DNA of 64,000 nucleotides from Paenibacillus sp. JNUCC-31 (GTDB lineage: Bacteria; Bacillota; Bacilli; Paenibacillales; Paenibacillaceae): positions 7,006,001 through 7,070,000 of the forward strand of contig NZ_CP062165.1 of the NCBI RefSeq assembly GCF_014844075.1, written 5' to 3'. A model generated the notes under the pieces. The model worked only from the letters and a program-made list of their open reading frames with translations, was not told the DNA's origin and did no database searches. The stretch's first letter is position 1, and the number at the start of each line of letters is the position of its first letter. Positions 8,430-17,686 of this stretch are shown here, one piece after another. The position numbers were made by a program, and so were the translations under genes.

Positions 8430-9761
8430 ATGAGAAAACTGCGCATTCGTACATTTACTATGCTTTGTTTATTCTTCTTACTTACGTTGCCGTGGATCTT
8501 TTTTGTGACGGCGCACTTTATGGACAATCAGACGTTTAGCATTTCGAATAGCCGCCAGCAAAATGAAACGTTGCAAACACATCTGGCCGAGATGATCCGC
8601 ATGATTGAAGTTAACACGGATCAATGGACGGATCCAAGCTGGCAAAACAAATTACAAACCCAATTGCGACAAGCAAAGATGGATGTGGTCATCGAGTCTT
8701 CATCGAATTCGGAAATTTATCGTTCCAGCCCGAAGCGTCACAGTCGGATATCGTCGACTGAACAGTTCTCTGTCATTGAAGACGGACAATTAATTGGAAG
8801 GGTTGTTCTATATCTGCCTAAGTCCAATGGGGGACAACTGATTTCCGCATTTGTTGGACTGCTGCTTGCTTTCTTTGTTGTTGGTGTAGAGATGAGAAGA
8901 TTCCTTCTCAAACCCCTTGAAAAAATGAGCAGAGCAGCTAGACAAATCGCGACAGGAAACTGGGATGTGCAGTTGCCTAAGTCCAGAATCGCGGAAATCG
9001 CTGAAGTTCGCGACGGATTCGAGGCGATGGTAGAAGGGTTGGAACAATCCCATCGGAAACAAGTGGAGCTGGAGGAAGAACGCAGATTTGTTATCGCAGC
9101 AGTCGCGCATGATTTACGTACGCCTTTGTTCGCTTTGCGAGGGTATTTGGATGGATTGGAGCAAGGTATTGCACAATCACCAGAACAAGTAACCCGATAT
9201 ATAACCGTCTGCAAAGAGAAATCTGCTCAATTGGACCGATTGGTAGAAGACCTTTTTACGTTTACAAAAATGGAGTATTTGGAAAGTGAACTTAACAACA
9301 AAACGCTAAATCTAACACAGATTTTCCGGAAGTCGATGGACAGTTTGAGTCCGCAGGCTGGGCAAAAACATATCTCGATCTTAAACGACTCTGCAGATGA
9401 GTGTTTCATTAGCGGCGATTCGCATTTATTGGAGCGTGCCATGAACAATATGTTGGAAAATGCCGTAAGATACACACCTTCAGGTGGGGAAGTTACGGTC
9501 CAATGCTACAAAGAAGGCGATAAGATCAAGTTTACGATACGCGACACTGGACCTGGGTTCTCATCTGAAGAACTGGAGCGTGTGTTTGAACCCTTATATC
9601 GGGGGGAAGCATCTCGAAGTCGTACAACTGGGGGCAGTGGACTGGGTTTAGCGATCTCACAACGAATCGTGAAGCAACACGGAGGCGTACTTGCCGTAAA
9701 AAATCATTCTGAAGGCGGGGCCTTGCTGGCTGGTTGGTTACCAGCAACTGATCCAAATTAA
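8430..9761 (+). CDS. Sensor histidine kinase (HAMP-HisKA-HATPase)
   Basis: 443 aa. TM1 (about residues 8-28) and TM2 (about residues 132-150) flank a roughly 100-residue extracytoplasmic sensor. Then come a HAMP domain, the HisKA H-box VAHDLRTPLFAL with phospho-acceptor His227, and an HATPase domain with N box (NNMLENAVRY), G1 box (RDTGPGF), F box and G2 box (GGSGLGLAI). The start overlaps the end of the regulator gene, with GAAGGAGG inside that gene, so the pair is translationally coupled. The short sensor domain resembles kinases that respond to cell-envelope or peptide signals (inference). Confidence 0.94.
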   Translation: MRKLRIRTFTMLCLFFLLTLPWIFFVTAHFMDNQTFSISNSRQQNETLQTHLAEMIRMIEVNTDQWTDPSWQNKLQTQLRQAKMDVVIESSSNSEIYRSSPKRHSRISSTEQFSVIEDGQLIGRVVLYLPKSNGGQLISAFVGLLLAFFVVGVEMRRFLLKPLEKMSRAARQIATGNWDVQLPKSRIAEIAEVRDGFEAMVEGLEQSHRKQVELEEERRFVIAAVAHDLRTPLFALRGYLDGLEQGIAQSPEQVTRYITVCKEKSAQLDRLVEDLFTFTKMEYLESELNNKTLNLTQIFRKSMDSLSPQAGQKHISILNDSADECFISGDSHLLERAMNNMLENAVRYTPSGGEVTVQCYKEGDKIKFTIRDTGPGFSSEELERVFEPLYRGEASRSRTTGGSGLGLAISQRIVKQHGGVLAVKNHSEGGALLAGWLPATDPN

Positions 9762-9798
9762 TCCATAGAATTATGCAAAAAACGGAGGAGAATTAAAG

Positions 9799-9962
9799 AT
9801 GGCACCTAAACCATGTTGAAAGATCAACCAATGAGAAAGAACGATTGGAGCATTATATTAAATTCAGGGCTATTTCGCAAAGAGTATACAGGCTGCACAC
9901 TTCGTGATATCTTGGGTTGGATCATCCAAGTTTGGGCCATTTTCAGAAGGGAAAGACGTTAG
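9799..9962 (+). other. Two overlapping short ORFs, possibly one frameshifted small gene
   Basis: ACGGAGGAG at good spacing precedes an ATG at 9799 that encodes only MAPKPC before a stop at 9817-9819. A second ATG at 9813 in the +2 frame overlaps that stop and encodes 49 aa (MLKDQPMRKNDWSII, ending IFRRERR, stop at 9962). The peptide is cationic and Trp-containing with an amphipathic hydrophobic stretch (LRDILGWIIQVWAIF). Either the first ORF is a coupling leader, or a 1-nt deletion or 2-nt insertion near 9814 broke a single 53-54-residue gene. It lies 37 nt after the kinase, so it would be co-transcribed. I recognise no family. Confidence 0.45.
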
Positions 9963-10096
9963 TTAATAAATTCTAGCCGCACAGTTATATGAAAAACAGA
10001 CCACCAGGTGCAGCAGGTTAAGGTACTCAACTTGGCCTGGTGGAACAATTGAGGGTAGTGTAGGGGAAATAAGACCAACTTATCAAAAGCTACCGA
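9963..10096. other. Intergenic gap with an 8-bp inverted repeat
   Basis: Between the short ORF and the convergent AraC gene, CCACCAGG (10001-10008) pairs with CCTGGTGG (10036-10043) across a 27-nt loop. There is no T-run, so a terminator role for the two-component operon is only possible. I see nothing else here. Confidence 0.35.
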
Positions 10097-10942
10097 TTAT
10101 TTAATCGGTATCCAGATTTGGGGTGGTTGATTGGGCCCCGGATATACTTCCAGCTCAGGTATACCAGCATGCTCATAAGGATTAGAAGGGAACCATTCGG
10201 AAATAATCTGTTTCCACAGACTCTGCATACTCTCCGGCATCGGACCTTGCACTTCGAATACACTCCACTTGGAAGCAGGAATCTTGAATGATAATAATCC
10301 TTCTGGCACCTCACCATCATAAGCCGTTGCAATCCAGTATTCCATTTGCTTCTTCTGAATCTCGTTCTGATCCACACATACTCCAAGTAATCCATGAATT
10401 GCACCATTGTTCAGTTCAAATAAACGATTTTCTGTACCACTCGTATACGCTTCTTGCCACATCTTCGCAATTCCTCGTAAATTTTCCCCATCTACATAAG
10501 AGAAAGCTTGTTTGATTCCAACTAACGTGAACTCGGCTTGTTCAACAATTTTGTAATTCATCGGTTCTGCTCCTTTTAGACTCAATTGAATGACCAAACG
10601 ATTATACGATGTGATAGAGGTACTATTCTTGCGTGCTTCAGTAGGTGCAATCCCGTGTTGTCTACGAAACGCTTTCGAAAAAGATTCAGGAGTTTCAAAA
10701 CCATACTTGTGAGCCAGATCGATAATTTTGTGATCACTCTGCATAAGTTCATTTGCTGCCAATGTTAATCGTCTCCGTCTTATATATTCGGCTACAGTAA
10801 CATCAGTTAACAAGGAAAAAGTACGTTGAAAATGGAAGGGGGAAATATGTGCTTTAGCAGAAATCTGCTCGATCGTCATATTTTCAAGTAAATGGTCTTC
10901 CATATAATGAATAGCTATCTGTAATGACTCGATCCAGTTCAT
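10097..10942 (-). CDS. AraC regulator with GyrI-like effector domain
   Basis: 281 aa from the ATG at 10942, which follows AAGGAG with 11-nt spacing; the GTG at 10954 overlaps that ribosome site and is unlikely. The N-terminal AraC DNA-binding domain (about residues 5-105) carries IEQISAKAHISPFHFQRTF and IIDLAHKYGFETPESFSKAF. A linker follows, then a GyrI/SoxS-Rob-type small-molecule-binding domain (about residues 125-281) ending in a conserved LEVYPGPNQPP-type strand and WIPI. Such proteins bind hydrophobic or planar ligands and activate efflux or detoxification genes. No target is adjacent. Confidence 0.92.
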   Translation of the reverse strand: MNWIESLQIAIHYMEDHLLENMTIEQISAKAHISPFHFQRTFSLLTDVTVAEYIRRRRLTLAANELMQSDHKIIDLAHKYGFETPESFSKAFRRQHGIAPTEARKNSTSITSYNRLVIQLSLKGAEPMNYKIVEQAEFTLVGIKQAFSYVDGENLRGIAKMWQEAYTSGTENRLFELNNGAIHGLLGVCVDQNEIQKKQMEYWIATAYDGEVPEGLLSFKIPASKWSVFEVQGPMPESMQSLWKQIISEWFPSNPYEHAGIPELEVYPGPNQPPQIWIPIK

Positions 10943-11077
10943 ATAGTTAATCACTCCTTGAGTTCTATAGTAAACGAATACATATCCAAAAGCCTGTCAT
11001 TACGTGCTGTGATTTGTCCGGTTAGGATATTAAAGGAAGGCCAGTTATTCGCTAGTATAGCGCCATGAGCATAAAAA

Positions 11078-11180
11078 AAGATGACCCCGATGATTCAAGG
11101 GCCATCTTCTGATAGCTCAATTCCGCAGTAATTGATTTAAATCGTCCATAATCCAGCTTTGACAAAAAAAATAAATTGAA
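11078..11180 (-). other. Possible gene stub with terminator (minus strand) in a 394-bp gap
   Basis: The gap 10943-11336 has no complete gene. On the minus strand a short frame reads CQSWIMDDLNQLLRN and stops. Just after it comes a hairpin (AAGATGGCCC / GGGTCATCTT, one mismatch) and seven T residues at about 11079-11107, the layout of a gene end plus terminator. Upstream of the fragment only A/T-rich sequence and the HelD promoter are seen. It could be a deletion remnant or chance. Confidence 0.3.
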
Positions 11181-11204
11181 CGCAAAAAAACGCTGTGATA
11201 TAAT
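11176..11204 (+). promoter_or_regulatory. Strong extended -10 promoter for HelD
   Basis: TTGAAC (11176-11181), an exact 17-nt spacer and a perfect TATAAT (11199-11204) preceded by TGA (extended -10). It leaves a leader of about 125 nt before the HelD start. Confidence 0.75.
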
Positions 11205-11336
11205 CGATAGCGTCATTGAGAAATGAAATCCGGATATGTATTCATCATTACTCCTATTCTTAGTTTACATCTGGAACTTGGATTTGTCAATGCTCTTTTT
11301 TAGCTCGAAAAAATGGAAAAAGGAGTGGGTTCAGGA

Positions 11337-13766
11337 ATGATGGAAACAAAGGATTGGCAACAGGAACAGGAACGGTTGGAAATGGTCAGAAACAAATTGC
11401 AGGTGAGAATCTCTGAACTGGAGCCGGAGGTTGCTGGACTGCATGATCAGGCTGCGGATATCCGTAAGCGGTTCTGGGAAGAAGTTACGATGAACACAAG
11501 TACCAACGAAGATTTCGAAGAGTCGTTCTACACCATTAATCAACAGTCCGCAGTATTGGCCGAAAGGGAGCGCGGCCACAAGCGGTTGACGCAGCAATGG
11601 AAAAACTTGAAACGTCTGCTCCCGTCACCTTATTTCGGACGTATTGATTTCAAGGAGAAGGGACTGAATCTCGACGAGCAAATCTATATTGGTGTATCTT
11701 CCTTCGTCGATCAGGACGGATTGAGCTTTCTGATCTATGACTGGCGTACACCAATAGCAAGCCTGTACTACGATTCCTCCCCCGGACCGGCTTCGTATGT
11801 CACCCCAGCCGGACAAATCGAAGGGACGATGGAGCTTAAACGGCAGTTTCAGATTCAAAATGGAAATATTGTCAACATGTTTGATGCAAGTGAAACGATC
11901 GGAGACAATTTGCTACAGCAGGTGCTAGGCAGTGGTGCAAACTCGCAAATGAAGAGTATCGTGGCAACGATTCAGAAGGAACAAAACGCTATCATCCGCA
12001 ATGATAAAAGCCGAATGCTTATCGTGCAGGGGGCTGCCGGCAGTGGTAAAACTTCCGCAGCTTTGCAGCGGGTAGCATACTTGCTGTACAAACACCGTCA
12101 GACCATCAAGGCGGATCAGATCGTTCTTTTTTCACCCAATCCGATGTTTGCCAGCTATATCTCTACTGTCCTTCCAGAGCTCGGTGAAGAGAACATGCAG
12201 CAGACAACGTTTCAAGAATATCTCGACTATTGGCTGGATTCCTCGTTACGGCCGGAGGACGCCTTTGATCAGATTGAATATGTCCTGACTGCACAAGGTA
12301 CACCAGGGTATGAGGCTCGTCTTCAGGGGATCGAGTATAAAACGTCCGAGGTTTTCTTGCAGGCCCTGCATAACTATAGAATATGGTTGGGACGAGAAGG
12401 CATGCGATTCAATGGTATTCGGATACAGGAGCGCGAATTCATTACAGCAGAGCGGATGAACACCAAATTTTACGAGTATGACAATGCTCTGCCGCTAATC
12501 AATCGTGTAGTTCTCTTGCAGGAGTGGCTATTGAATGAACTCTCATCGCTGGAACGATTGGAATGGGAAGCGCCTTGGGTACAGGAGGAGTTGAACTATC
12601 TCGATACGGAGCAGTATGTGGAGGCTTTCGGGATGCTGCATACGGAGAAAGAAGTATTCGACGTTGCGGAACGATATGCAGCAGTTCTCAAAAATAATAA
12701 GAAGCGTCGTGGAGATGAAGGCGACTTTGATTTCACTCAGAGAGAGGAAGAGCTGCTCCGTCGAAGGATCGTCAAAGAATACTTTAAACCACTAAAGAAA
12801 AGTGTGAAGAAATTCTCTTTTGTAGATATCCAAGGCATATATAGCCAATTGTTCGTGGACGAGGCAGCTTATCAGGAGAAAACGGCTGGAGCTTCCGTTC
12901 CCAACCTATGGCCACAGATATGCAGCCAAACCAAGGAAATGCTGGATCGAAACGAGTTATTTCATGAAGATGCGACTCCGTATTTATATGTAAAAGAATT
13001 GATTGAGGGTGTCCGGACGAACACGGAAATTCGGTATGTTTTTGTTGATGAGGGCCAAGATTATTCCTCGTTTCAATATGAATACCTGAAAAAACTGTTT
13101 CCTCGTGCCCAAATGACGGTGCTCGGTGATTTCGGGCAAGCAATCTTCATGCAGTCAACCAGCTTGGCCGGGGAGAATTCGCCGCTGGTCCGCCTTTTTG
13201 GCGAAGCTGAGACAAGTCTGTTCTGCCTTTTACGTAGCTATCGTTCGACTAGAGAGATTGTTGAATTTACAAAATCGATGCTTCCTGACGGGGAAGACAT
13301 TGTACCTTTTGATAGGGAAGGCCCCAAACCCCTTCTGACTCAGTTGGACAGCAGGGAGAACCGTGATTCGCAAATTTGGGCAGACATTACTGCACTCAAG
13401 GCCGAGGGTCTCGAATCCATCGCCATCATTACGAAGACCGCAGCCGAGAGCCGCAAGGCTCTTGAATCATTACGAATTCAAGGGAACGAAACTCTGCAGC
13501 TCATTACTAAGGAGACGGCGAATTTTGAAAAAGGAGTGATGGTCATTCCGGTCTATCTCGCCAAGGGTGTCGAGTTCGATGCAGTCTTGGTGTATGATGC
13601 TTCACCTGAAGCTTACGGTCGAGACAATGAGCGCAAACTTCTTTATACCGCGTGTACACGGGCGATGCACCGGCTTCATCTCTATACGACTGGTGATTGG
13701 TCGCCATTCGTGCAGGCATTACCTGCAAATTTGTATGAATTATCGTCTTACACAGCCCTTGATTAA
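11337..13766 (+). CDS. helD: HelD-type superfamily 1 helicase (RNA polymerase recycling factor)
   Basis: 809 aa from the ATG at 11337 (AAAGGAG about 11 nt before; the next ATG at 11340 is equally possible, and the frame's ATG at 11313 has no ribosome site). The N-terminus is a long coiled coil (about residues 5-95, rich in E, Q, R), as in HelD, where it enters the RNA polymerase secondary channel. Walker A QGAAGSGKTSAAL lies near residue 235, and DEGQDYSSFQ is the Walker B/DExQ motif. Motif IV-VI elements (LLRSYRSTREIVEF, LAKGVEFDAV, LYTACTRAMHRL) follow. HelD clears stalled RNA polymerase from DNA using ATP. It is monocistronic with its own promoter and terminator. Confidence 0.93.
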   Translation: MMETKDWQQEQERLEMVRNKLQVRISELEPEVAGLHDQAADIRKRFWEEVTMNTSTNEDFEESFYTINQQSAVLAERERGHKRLTQQWKNLKRLLPSPYFGRIDFKEKGLNLDEQIYIGVSSFVDQDGLSFLIYDWRTPIASLYYDSSPGPASYVTPAGQIEGTMELKRQFQIQNGNIVNMFDASETIGDNLLQQVLGSGANSQMKSIVATIQKEQNAIIRNDKSRMLIVQGAAGSGKTSAALQRVAYLLYKHRQTIKADQIVLFSPNPMFASYISTVLPELGEENMQQTTFQEYLDYWLDSSLRPEDAFDQIEYVLTAQGTPGYEARLQGIEYKTSEVFLQALHNYRIWLGREGMRFNGIRIQEREFITAERMNTKFYEYDNALPLINRVVLLQEWLLNELSSLERLEWEAPWVQEELNYLDTEQYVEAFGMLHTEKEVFDVAERYAAVLKNNKKRRGDEGDFDFTQREEELLRRRIVKEYFKPLKKSVKKFSFVDIQGIYSQLFVDEAAYQEKTAGASVPNLWPQICSQTKEMLDRNELFHEDATPYLYVKELIEGVRTNTEIRYVFVDEGQDYSSFQYEYLKKLFPRAQMTVLGDFGQAIFMQSTSLAGENSPLVRLFGEAETSLFCLLRSYRSTREIVEFTKSMLPDGEDIVPFDREGPKPLLTQLDSRENRDSQIWADITALKAEGLESIAIITKTAAESRKALESLRIQGNETLQLITKETANFEKGVMVIPVYLAKGVEFDAVLVYDASPEAYGRDNERKLLYTACTRAMHRLHLYTTGDWSPFVQALPANLYELSSYTALD

Positions 13767-13790
13767 CTTCGTTTCGCATGTATACAGATA

Positions 13791-13822
13791 GCCTTGGCCA
13801 TTAATCAGCCAAGGTTTTTTTT
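13791..13822 (+). terminator. Terminator of helD
   Basis: Stem CCTTGGC / GCCAAGG followed by eight T residues, 25 nt after the helD stop. Confidence 0.92.
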
Positions 13823-13896
13823 GTGAATTATATTAGGATGCATAATGGATTTATCTTAAATGAGAGAGGTCGTGAGGAGAAGAGGAGGACCGTCAT

Positions 13897-14781
13897 TTAT
13901 AGCGATTTGTACTCTTCTATAATGACATCAATCACATGTTTGCCCCAATTTGAAGCTTCCGAGCTGTGTTCATTCCATGCATAAGTGATGAGTGCTTTCC
14001 ACAGAGCCCAGCCACGTGCACGATTAACCATATCTTGGTCAACATTCATGCAGTTCAGAAATATTTCGCGGCTTGCGTCGTCAAAAAAGTTCCATGCCAT
14101 CACCAGGTCGCTTGAAGGATCACCAACGCCCATAGTTCCGAAATCAATGACACCGGACAATCGTCCATCTTGCACGAGCAGATTGCCCACGGCAACGTCA
14201 CCATGAAGCCATAGCGGTGTGGATTGATATCTCGTCGCAAGGGCAGTTTCCCATATTTCAGTGAGGAGTTTTTGATCGTATTGCTTTGAACCGGATAAGC
14301 TCTCAATGACGGACCTAGTATCTTGATCGTAAACCGCTAAGTTTCCTCCACGATGAAAGTTTTGAATTCCTGCCGGAATACCGTGTCTTGCATCAATCGC
14401 TTCTAATTCTTTCAGAAAACTTGCGAGGTTTTCGGCAAATGCGTTTAGATTCGGTACGTTGGCATGTGTGACGGTCTCGCCTTCTATCCAACGGTTAATC
14501 GACCAAGGAAGGGGATACAGGTCTGTTGCTGTGCCTTTTGCTACAGGAACCGGGATCGGGAGGGAGAGAAGAGGTTTAAAAACAGGGAGCCACGTCAGTT
14601 CTTTCTCCACCGCCGAGGCGTAACGTTCATGGCTCGGTAGACGAATCGTCATTTCGCATCCTAGTCTATAAGTGCGGTTATCGTGGCCACTATTTTCTAC
14701 AGGTGTTATCGCTAAATCTTTCCACTCGGGAAATTGGCTATACACTAAATGACGGACCAGTTCAGGGGTTATCTCAATCAT
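13897..14781 (-). CDS. Aminoglycoside phosphotransferase (APH) family kinase
   Basis: 294 aa from the ATG at 14781, chosen for the AGAGGCGAAGGA site just upstream; a longer frame reaches 14829. It has the APH/choline-kinase fold: Brenner motif HGDVAVGNLLVQDGRLSG (catalytic Asp in HGD, Asn eight residues from the His) and the metal-binding IDFGTMGVGDPSSDL. It phosphorylates a small molecule with ATP or GTP. The family includes antibiotic kinases, homoserine and fructosamine kinases, and macrolide phosphotransferases; nothing here fixes the substrate, so resistance should not be assumed. Its 3' end faces helD. Confidence 0.9.
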   Translation of the reverse strand: MIEITPELVRHLVYSQFPEWKDLAITPVENSGHDNRTYRLGCEMTIRLPSHERYASAVEKELTWLPVFKPLLSLPIPVPVAKGTATDLYPLPWSINRWIEGETVTHANVPNLNAFAENLASFLKELEAIDARHGIPAGIQNFHRGGNLAVYDQDTRSVIESLSGSKQYDQKLLTEIWETALATRYQSTPLWLHGDVAVGNLLVQDGRLSGVIDFGTMGVGDPSSDLVMAWNFFDDASREIFLNCMNVDQDMVNRARGWALWKALITYAWNEHSSEASNWGKHVIDVIIEEYKSL

Positions 14782-15112
14782 TCCTTCGCCTCTTTCTATT
14801 GAAAGTTGGTGGGGATCTAAACCATACATAAATCTTAACCATTCATCTTCATTTCATCAAGGCTTGGCATACGCCTGAGATCATTCCATAAATAGCAGTG
14901 GAAACTGCGAAAAATAAGAAAGAAATGAGAATAATACGTTGATAGCAATGATGAGCAGTTTTGTATATCGATTAACTTTAGCTTTTTTTAAATAGCATAT
15001 TTTATATACAAAAGGAGATAGTACTGTAATGCAAGTATTGTTTCTTTTTCTACATCATTTGACCAAATGAGCGGGCAGATTCATTTGAATACTAAAATGG
15101 GGGGCGTACTAA
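14782..15112. other. Divergent gap with a possible 13-codon leader ORF
   Basis: A 331-bp, A/T-rich gap between the APH kinase and the phospholipase D gene. AAAAGGAGA at about 15010 precedes an ATG at 15029 encoding MQVLFLFLHHLTK (stop at 15068-15070), 42 nt before the downstream start. A 9-bp inverted repeat TTTGTATAT (14960-14968) / ATATACAAA (15004-15012) abuts that ribosome site. It may be an expression-tuning leader; the coding evidence is thin. Confidence 0.3.
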
Positions 15113-16519
15113 ATGATCCTTAAAACCATACTCGCAATCATTCTCTTGTATAGTATCTACGTTTTTTTCACAGCTTACCTTTTATTTTTGGTTCCCTCTC
15201 CATCTAAAATTGAGAATACAGATATTGAAAAAACGTTAACAGAAGGAAATACAACAGATCGCGTTATGCTCTTGGAGGACGGATTTCGCTCCGGTCAGGT
15301 GAGAATCCAGACCATTCGAGAGGCTACAACAAGCATCGACCTGGCTTATTACTCCATCCAAAAAGGGAAAACTTCTCAACTCGTTTTTGCTGCTTTATTC
15401 GATGCAGCTGATCGAGGCGTTCATATTCGAATCATTTTAGACGGGATTTTTCACAATTTGCGCGGAGAATTGCGTGATATTCCAGATGCCATTGCGGCCC
15501 ATCCTAATATTGAACTAAGGTATTATGAGCCACTTCATTTGCTTAAACCATGGACATGGCATAACCGTCTGCATGACAAGATTCTTCTTGTCGACAACAC
15601 ATATGGCATTATCGGCGGCCGGAATATTGGTGATAAATACATGGCATTGAAGCCCCCAAAAGATTATGTATTCGATCGGGACGTTCTTGTTTACAATCCA
15701 TACCATGACACGAACAGCACGGTTGTTGAAATGAAAAAATATATAGATCGGTTATGGAATCATCCATTCACCAAACCAGAAAAACATGCCAAACGCCAGC
15801 ATCATGCAAAAGGATTAAAAGAGCAGGCTCAATTGGCTCAGTTATATAAAGAAGCTCAGGCTCAGAACGATCCTTTTGTTGAAGTATTGCCGAAAAAATG
15901 GGCTCAGGCGTCCCTACAATCCGACCATGTAGTGTTCCTTCATAATCCAATCACAAGGTTTTATAAAGAACCTATCATGTGGAATGTTTTTGTTCGATTC
16001 GCAAATCAAGCACAATCGAGAGTTTATCTGCAGATGCCATATGCCATTCCTACCCAAAAAATGCGTAAAGCAGTAAACGTGTCGATCATTCCAACTGTAA
16101 ATGTAGAATATCTCATGCTAACGAACTCAATCAATCAAACACCGAACCCCTTGGCTTTCGCCGGGTACTTAAGTTCTAAGAAACAGCTGCTTGATACTGG
16201 TCTTTCCATTTACGAATATGAAGGTCCTAACTCCATTCATGGCAAATCATTTGTCATTGATGATTACCTCAGCATGGTTGGTTCGTTTAATCTGGATGCC
16301 AGATCCACCTTTCTGAATACAGAGTCTGCCGTGGTCATTTCCGGTCCTGCATTCGCGAGCCAATTAACTGAGGCGATGGATAACAAACGTGCAAATAGTA
16401 CTCACTTTACGACAGATGATCACTCTAAAAAATCCACAAATCAGAAGGGCTCTTCCTTCAAACGAATGGCCATTACAGCTTTATCGAAATTGTCATTTCT
16501 TTGGAAAGCTTTTTTGTAG
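15113..16519 (+). CDS. Phospholipase D family protein (cardiolipin synthase-like)
   Basis: 468 aa with an N-terminal signal anchor (about residues 3-27). Two HKD motifs mark the PLD superfamily: HDKILLVD starting at His154, followed by the GGRN signature, and HGKSFVID starting at His376, followed by GSFN. Each supplies one half of the active site for phosphatidyl transfer. The closest general role is membrane phospholipid transphosphatidylation, as in cardiolipin synthase. The middle region with basic repeats (KHAKRQHHAKGLKEQ) differs from classical ClsA, so a specialised phospholipase is possible. The ATG follows TGGGGGGCG. Confidence 0.85.
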   Translation: MILKTILAIILLYSIYVFFTAYLLFLVPSPSKIENTDIEKTLTEGNTTDRVMLLEDGFRSGQVRIQTIREATTSIDLAYYSIQKGKTSQLVFAALFDAADRGVHIRIILDGIFHNLRGELRDIPDAIAAHPNIELRYYEPLHLLKPWTWHNRLHDKILLVDNTYGIIGGRNIGDKYMALKPPKDYVFDRDVLVYNPYHDTNSTVVEMKKYIDRLWNHPFTKPEKHAKRQHHAKGLKEQAQLAQLYKEAQAQNDPFVEVLPKKWAQASLQSDHVVFLHNPITRFYKEPIMWNVFVRFANQAQSRVYLQMPYAIPTQKMRKAVNVSIIPTVNVEYLMLTNSINQTPNPLAFAGYLSSKKQLLDTGLSIYEYEGPNSIHGKSFVIDDYLSMVGSFNLDARSTFLNTESAVVISGPAFASQLTEAMDNKRANSTHFTTDDHSKKSTNQKGSSFKRMAITALSKLSFLWKAFL

Positions 16520-16607
16520 AGATAAAAAAAGGGCTATCCCAATCATTAGCATGACAGGATATACTCTTGTTAGCATTTTTTGGTCTAATGAAACTGACAC
16601 AGGCTAT

Positions 16608-16651
16608 TCTCTGTGACCTGCCTGGATCTGAGATGTAACGAATCACAGAGA
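16608..16651 (-). terminator. Possible terminator-like hairpin after nrdF
   Basis: A 9-bp perfect inverted repeat TCTCTGTGA / TCACAGAGA with a 26-nt loop, between the convergent PLD and nrdF genes. It lacks a clear T-run on either strand, so the role is uncertain. Confidence 0.35.
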
Positions 16652-16680
16652 CCTTATTTCATCGTTCTTGGCCGATTTAA

Positions 16681-17643
16681 CTACTCAAAGTTGAAGTCTT
16701 CATCCGTCAGTGGTACTACATTCAAAGCGCGAATATACCCGTTGCCTTTCTTGGAGAAAAAGTCATGCTGTTTGGTGTGAGTACTAATCCCGTTTAACAC
16801 AATCGGGTTCACTTCCTCATCTTCAAATAACGGCTCAAAGCCGAGGTTCATCATCGCTTTGTTTGCGTTATAGCGAAGGAAGGCTTCCACTTCCTCGGTT
16901 AAATGAATAGGGGAATATAATTCCTCCGTGTATTGCAACTCATTTTGATGAAGAACCTGGATCAGATCAACCAAACTCTGGTACATTTGGTTTCGCTCCA
17001 TTTCATCAAAGCTTGTGTATATTTCCTGTGCCAACACACCCACATATACACCGTGAATACTTTCATCCCGCAGAATCAGATCAATGATCTCACCACTGCA
17101 AGTCAGCTTGCCTTGTCCAGCCAAATAGAGGGGATAGAAGAATCCGCTGTAAAACAAATAACTCTCCAAGAGTACGGAAGCAGCCATGGCCATATACAGA
17201 TCTTTTGCCGTTTCAATGCTCGTGTAGTACTGACGTATAATCGTCGCTTTGGTTTGCAGATATGGATTTTCTTCCACCCATTTAAATACACTGTCAATCT
17301 CCTCGGTTGATGCCAACGTGGTAAAAATACTGCTATACGATTTGGCATGAATTTGTTCCATCATCGCCATGAAGCTAAGTACGGCTTTGCGCTGTAATCC
17401 ATCCACATGCTCCATAATCTGGGGCATACCCACACCGCCCTGAATGGTATCCAGAAGGGTTAACCCACCAAGCACTTTCATATATGCTTCTTTTTCTATA
17501 TCACTAAGCGTTACCCAGGTCATTTTATCATCGGATAAAGGTATCTCGTCATCGGTCCAAAATTGCATAATGTTCTGATTCCAGAACATCAGTGTGAAGT
17601 CATCATCTGCACGATTCCAGTTCACAGCTTGAATTGCCGGCAT
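16681..17643 (-). CDS. nrdF: Class Ib ribonucleotide reductase, beta subunit NrdF
   Basis: 320 aa from the ATG at 17643, which follows GGATTGGAG; the frame's first ATG at 17682 lies 4 nt past the nrdE stop without a ribosome site. Ferritin-like helical protein with the metal-site ligands of class Ib R2: Asp in TLLDTIQGG, the EQIHAKSYSSIF helix (Glu and His) and RDESIHGVYVGVLAQ (Glu and His). The radical-bearing Tyr is expected just after the second ligand helix. It generates the tyrosyl radical (dimanganese or diiron) for deoxynucleotide synthesis with NrdE. It is the last gene of nrdI-nrdE-nrdF. Confidence 0.96.
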   Translation of the reverse strand: MPAIQAVNWNRADDDFTLMFWNQNIMQFWTDDEIPLSDDKMTWVTLSDIEKEAYMKVLGGLTLLDTIQGGVGMPQIMEHVDGLQRKAVLSFMAMMEQIHAKSYSSIFTTLASTEEIDSVFKWVEENPYLQTKATIIRQYYTSIETAKDLYMAMAASVLLESYLFYSGFFYPLYLAGQGKLTCSGEIIDLILRDESIHGVYVGVLAQEIYTSFDEMERNQMYQSLVDLIQVLHQNELQYTEELYSPIHLTEEVEAFLRYNANKAMMNLGFEPLFEDEEVNPIVLNGISTHTKQHDFFSKKGNGYIRALNVVPLTDEDFNFE

Positions 17644-17686
17644 GTATATCCAACTCCAATCCTGATGCCCAATTAGGGCCATTTAT

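Noticed and set aside
7742..9962. Lantibiotic (SpaRK-like) biosynthetic locus
   Set aside because: The two-component pair and short cationic ORF are suggestive, but no LanB, LanC, LanM, LanT or immunity transporter genes are nearby.
13897..14781. Antibiotic resistance determinant
   Set aside because: The APH fold is shared by many metabolic kinases; no mobile element or resistance context is present.
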